Assembly (NCBI GenBank): GCA_015178975.1
Contig: WHVD01000002.1
Span: 1,302,001-1,366,000, forward strand
Length of the DNA: 64,000 nucleotides
Source of the DNA: Hysterangium stoloniferum
Taxonomy: Eukaryota > Basidiomycota > Agaricomycetes > Hysterangiales > Hysterangiaceae
Direction of reading: 5' to 3'
In this document: positions 59,540-64,000 of the stretch, piece by piece
Numbering within the stretch: the stretch's first letter is position 1
Layout: the number at the start of each line of letters is the position of its first letter
Notes under the pieces: model-generated
Databases searched by the model: none
Told to the model about the DNA's origin: nothing
What the model saw: only the letters and a program-made list of their open reading frames with translations
Program-made: the position numbers and the translations under genes

Positions 59540-61110
59540 GTATGTATCAACTGGAGGTCCAGAGGCTAAGGTTGCAAAGGTAGTAAGTCTTAGTGTGGCT
59601 AGACACTAGCAAAAGAATTAAGCAGGATGAACAATACTTTAAAATAAATGAAGGTATTATTTCATAAGCTTCTATAAATGAGAGGGGATTCTAAATGGGA
59701 ATTCTGAGTCACTATTTAAACTGAAGGATAGTAGTATACAAGATAGGATTTTATACTAATGTAAATGGAAGCATGGAGGACTGAAAATGATGCCAGAGTA
59801 TAGGTTGAAAACACACATAGGGACCTGAATGACATATGTAGTTCCCAACAGCTAGGTTCTAACTCAATATTTCAACTGGAGATTAGTAGAATATAAGACA
59901 ATAATTTATACTAAAATATTTAATGACAGACATATGAGTAGAAGGGGAGTATAAATGCAGGATGGATTATGGCACTTAGCTGTAAATAAGGGTCCAGAGA
60001 TAAAAAAGGGTCATACATAAGTCTCAGTCTGGCCAGACACTAGCAAAAGGAGTAAGCAGTATGAACAATACTTAAAAGGTAAATGAAGGTATTATTGCAT
60101 ACACTTCTAAATATGAGAGGGGGATTCTAAATAGGTATTCTGAGCAATATTCAAACTGAAGGATAGTAGTGTACATGATGGGGTTTTATACTAAAGTAAA
60201 TGGAAGCACAGAGCTGAAAATGGAGATTTAATATTAACACAACAAAGGAAATCAGGAAACTGAACAGGATATTAAGAAAAGGAATACAAGACAATAGAAA
60301 AAAGATAAATACTCTGAGGTGGCAAATGATATGGTGAAGTGATGCAAGGAATAATGGAATGTCATTAGAACAGAACTGAGTGGCTGGAAAAGGAAATCAG
60401 TAAGTGGGTGTGTTGTTGGATATCACAATGCCAGAGGACAGTATATGTAGGTTGAAAATACACATAGAGACCTGAACAATGTGGTTCTTACAGTAACAGA
60501 AAGGTTCTAAATCAATGTTTCAACTGGAGATTAGTAGGATACAAGACAATAATTTATACTAAAAGATTCAATGATGGACAGATGAGTGGAATGGAAGGAA
60601 AGTAGGGCATGAGTATCAAAGAGTATAAATGGGGAGCTGGAATTTGCAGAAGTCCCCAATATGACATGGGAAGGGCAATCACAGCCATATGAGAAGTTGG
60701 GAGTAATGTGGAACAAAACATCTGACACTTCAAGAGAAACAAATTGAGGAAGAATGAAAATACTATTCCAAGCCAAATATGTAGTATTTAAGGATGTTAT
60801 TATCCATGACTAAGTATTCTGCAAGATTCCAAAAGGAGACTGACATATGTTTTTTAGGTTCAGTGAATTTACAAATGTATATAATGTATATAATTTAAAC
60901 TTTAATCACTTTAAAATAAGTCTGTGAATGAGAATAAATGGAAAGCTGGAATGTACAGAAGCCCTCAATAGGACATGGTCACAGAAGGTAATACAAAAGT
61001 TATTTGATCAAGTATTTGAAAATATGCGACCGAGTAAAGTTGTGGGGGTGGTAGCATGGTGGGGGCTTGCCCCCCACGGGTCACAGCCTTGTAACTACAT
61101 TATTCACAAA
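59540..61110 (-). repeat. Large dispersed repeat, copy C
   Basis: Follows copy B with the same internal duplication and ends with the GGGGGCTTGCCCCCC palindrome at about 61063 followed by GGGTCACAGCCTTGTA. Right border of the repeat-rich zone. Confidence 0.7.
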
Positions 61111-62054
61111 CGGACTATCTTTGATGTTGAGTGGAAGGTGATCATGACTGAACAACATGCTGTGTCTGCAAGTGATCTTTTCTCTTGAGTTTATTTTCCA
61201 GTATTATTGTCGGTATGCTCACTGTTGGAGCTACCACTGTCTAACTAGCGCATTCAAGCTGTCCAGCGGGTATCATCAGATTTTGATGGAGCTTGCGTAT
61301 ATGAATAGTGGCTGACAATCCTTATTGTGCGACATTTAAATATCAGCAATGCTGTGTTCGCCGTGGGCTTGAGGAAACAGCTTGTTCCGTGTTGCAAAGG
61401 GGCTTGGACTGATATCGTGACGACGATCTGTCTCATACTAATGACGTGTTAGCTCGTGGTACTGAGCATCGCCGGCACAGTCAGAGAAATACTCTGTATC
61501 AGTTCCTCGGATCCAACGTTTGTTACACCACCAATTGTTCATGTTTATTAGTTAGTGCATCTCACGGAAAAGACGTCACGGTTCACGTCAATCTGTCGCT
61601 GCGACTCGCTTGAAGAGAAGTCGACAAGGTCAGTAAGACTATCTCACGTGAATAAGTCGTACTAGTCCGGCAGGATCTGCCGAAGCGATAGACCACCGGT
61701 CAACGATGCAGCGACGCCAATCATAATCCAGCTGTCCAACACGGCTTAGTGATCGTGGCACCCAGAGCGGGAAAATGCTTATCTCTCTCAACTCCGCCGA
61801 ATGTGCCAGGACGTACCCTGCTGTTCTTTCGCACTTTAAAATTGACATCCCCTATAGCCGTGGACACTTGACTCGATGTCCCACGTACTATCGTCATGTC
61901 GGTTGTAGCCCTGCGGTCCTCTGAAATTGAGCTGCTACTGCACCTTAATCAATTTGTAAACGTACGTACTTGTCGTAGTCATGTATCGTCACGCGTGGAT
62001 CTCACTATATGCTGTGGAGGCAGTATTTCGATCGTATGTCTCCTCATTCTTACC
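61111..62054. other. Host intergenic DNA upstream of the DUF6533 gene
   Basis: CpG content returns abruptly. Open frames on both strands (60-70 codons) have no recognised domain. Confidence 0.5.
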
Positions 62055-63604
62055 ATGAGAACGAGCTTGCTGAACACAGCCCTTACTCTTCGTCCAGTCG
62101 TTCCGGTAGTAATTTTGGTAAGCATTTGCCTAAAGTCAGCCATGAAATCGTCTGTATACAACTATCGACATCACCAGGCTTATGACTACATTCTCACACT
62201 TCCTGGGGAAGTCAAGTTAATGTGGGGGACACCATGGGGGATAGGACGGATACTTTTTACCTTGACTCGCTATAGTGCCTTTTTAGAATGCATATTCTTG
62301 ACATTCCGTGAGTCTTCCTTTGACATGAGAGCTCTTGAGAACTCATCTGTGTTTTCATAGTGCATTTTGCCAAGAGCGATTTACTTTCTCACCGAACGGT
62401 TAGCACTCTACTGTTCCGGGGTAATTATATGTAATGACGAGCGATTTCTAGTGTTCTATTATCTATCAAATTAGCGGCTGTATGCTTTCCAATCACCACC
62501 ATTTGTGTCAACTCATAGTTTCATAGGGTGCATTTTCGTTGGTGTAGCAGTTGCAGAAGGTAGGCGAACGTTACTCGGGTCTCCGACACCTATGTGTAGT
62601 TGTAGTCACTCACTTGATGCAGCCGTATTCATTTTCAGAACCTATGCTATCTGGAAGCAAAGCTCTAAAATCCTGTGGTTTTTTGGTTGTGTTTTGGGAC
62701 TTATTGGGATCCCGGGAATATACCTGACGCACATATCTGTTTCTCGAGTACGATGTCAGTCTCTTTACACCACTACTTCTATCAAACCTTGACATTCTGT
62801 GCAGTTGGCACCAACCCCCTCCCATCGGGACAGAGCTGTTTCGTAGTTGAGAGTAAACGGTCGAGCTTGACGCTTCTCTGGGATTATGCCCTTACGCTAA
62901 TATTTGAAACACGTAGGAGGATTTATTTATCATATTTTATGATATTTTAACCGTATCCACCAGTAATTCTTGTTTTGACCCTCGTACCCGGACTCCGACA
63001 CCGTAAGTCTTTATCTTGGGGGAATTTTCTCAAAATCAGCATTGATTTATAATCCTCTCGTAACTCAGACTGGCGTAAATCGAGCTTGATGGGAACTTTA
63101 TATAAAGATGGTATTGCTCAAGCCTCAAGCTGGTAGTGAAGTATTAACCGCACTTCGATCGTCCAGGTATCATATACTATGTCTTTCTTACAGCATTCTC
63201 CATCGGTAACGTAATATGCCTTGGCGCTTTCCAAGTACCTCTATTCAATTGTTTATCCCTATATTACCATACTAATGGCCACTCTTCAGAACACGACAGG
63301 GGCAACCCTAGTTTTGTAAGTTTTCCCATTTCTCTCTAGATCCCCTTCAAATTAATACCCATAAAAACCATTACTCACAATTAGACTTCAACGTGTTCTG
63401 CACTCCGTTTTAACCTCACGTATTCTACTACACATACGCCACGCAGGAGCCAAAGACCGTCAAGAGTTTGCATTGTCGGGTGTGGTGGATTGGTATCCTC
63501 AAGGACAAATATCCACCGTTGTGTTTGGGGTCGAAACACTCTTTGGATACGATTCTAGATCAACTTTAGCGCGTATCCACGAAGTGGAAGGGGAGCATTG
63601 CTAG
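62055..63604 (+). CDS. DUF6533 membrane protein, intact, 306 aa, 11 exons
   Basis: Exons: 62055-62117, 62178-62307, 62361-62420, 62527-62559, 62623-62754, 62805-62912, 62964-63002, 63069-63110, 63167-63234, 63290-63315, 63385-63604 (921 nt, no stop until TAG 63602-63604). Exon 2 begins AYDYILTLPGEVKLMWGTPW, the DUF6533 signature. Later blocks are VAEAVFIFRTYAIWKQSSKILWFFG (residues about 94 on), YKDGIIYYVFLTAFSIGNVICL and LQRVLHSVLTSRILLHIRHAGAKDR. Several hydrophobic segments indicate about six or seven transmembrane helices. The family is expanded in Agaricomycetes and has no assigned function. The start codon is the first ATG in the frame of exon 1; an upstream start is not excluded. Confidence 0.9.
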
Positions 63605-63931
63605 GAAACGTACTAGATAGCTTGCGAATCGTGGAACATTATTACTTTTTAAATGTAGCATTGGATAAAAATATTCCAAAGCATAAACCATATCTGTAGA
63701 TTTACTTAATGCAAGACAATTTTGCAGCTTGCCTCATTTCCTGACCATATTCCATTATATTCGTAAAATATATCATTGAAATACCAAAAATTGGCGTGAT
63801 TGTCTATTCCTGGATTTGTTTGACCACTCAACACTGTATTGGAGCGGACATACTGGAAACTGCTGGAAGGGCCAGGGCGGTGGTAGCCAGCTAGCTTACG
63901 CAAGCAAAGAGTACCGCCAAGAACTCAAACT

Positions 63932-64000
63932 ATGTCTTCATCTACCCCCACTGACTCTCCTTCGGAAATCTTGATAAACGTAAAGGGTTGGTCTTGACCT
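63932..64000 (+). other. Possible start of a further gene
   Basis: ATG at 63932 opens MSSSTPTDSPSEILIN followed by GTAAAGG, which could be a donor. Cut off by the window edge. 63605-63931 shows nothing supported. Confidence 0.25.

Noticed and set aside
62610..62825. Minus-strand frame over the DUF6533 gene
   Set aside because: The plus-strand exons join in phase over eleven exons and match the family.

Overview
The window looks like gene-poor, transposon-rich DNA from a basidiomycete fungus, most likely an Agaricomycete. The host genes are cut by many 45-65 bp introns with branch sites and GT-AG ends. Two of them belong to families I know mainly from Agaricomycetes (a DUF6533 membrane protein and a secreted Gly/Ser-rich protein). 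The repeats are Gypsy and Copia LTR elements, a Tc1/mariner element and a small TIR element. No rRNA, CRISPR or bacterial signal is present.

Layout. 1-6243: 3' part of a Ty3/Gypsy chromovirus (gag, pol with chromodomain, an antisense three-exon Zn2Cys6-like gene, polypurine tract, 3' LTR). 6244-8581: long inverted repeat with duplicated exon-like modules inside. 9015-10621: decayed Tc1 element. 10626-12764: solo LTR, LTR remnants and TIR elements. 12764-13863: host gene for a small secreted or GPI-type protein whose stop codon touches a TIR insertion. 14.2-21.5 kb: repeat graveyard with a solo LTR carrying a nested TIR element, a Copia gag remnant, a fragment of an NLR gene and a tRNA-like SINE head. 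22.6-25.3 kb: intact 19-exon sugar transporter. 26.9-37.7 kb: tandemly duplicated Dal5/Tna1-like MFS permeases (one intact 23-exon copy, one copy with a lost splice donor, two exon scraps), with a decayed Gypsy element and a Copia solo LTR between the copies. 41.9-46.9 kb: an NLR-type gene (lipase-like, NACHT, ankyrin repeats) with a frameshift inside a homogenised ankyrin array. 47-61 kb: another repeat graveyard with five solo LTRs that have readable 5-bp target duplications (one an imperfect 4/5 match), a split gag, and three copies of a large repeat. 61.1-64.0 kb: host DNA with an intact 11-exon DUF6533 gene.

The strongest unexplained signal is a short hairpin, outer stem GGC/GCC and inner stem CAGC/GCTG around an ACATAA loop, at 13 sites in at least four otherwise different LTR families. 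It lies about 55-85 bp from one LTR end. Its inner stem changes in a compensated way (CAGC/GCTG against CAAC/GTTG), which points to a conserved RNA structure. Second is the spliced antisense gene inside the chromovirus. Third is the NLR gene, with a P-loop completed by a 25-nt exon and near-identical repeats. Spliced lengths quoted below come from exon boundaries I traced by eye and whose phases add up; no alignment or database search was run.
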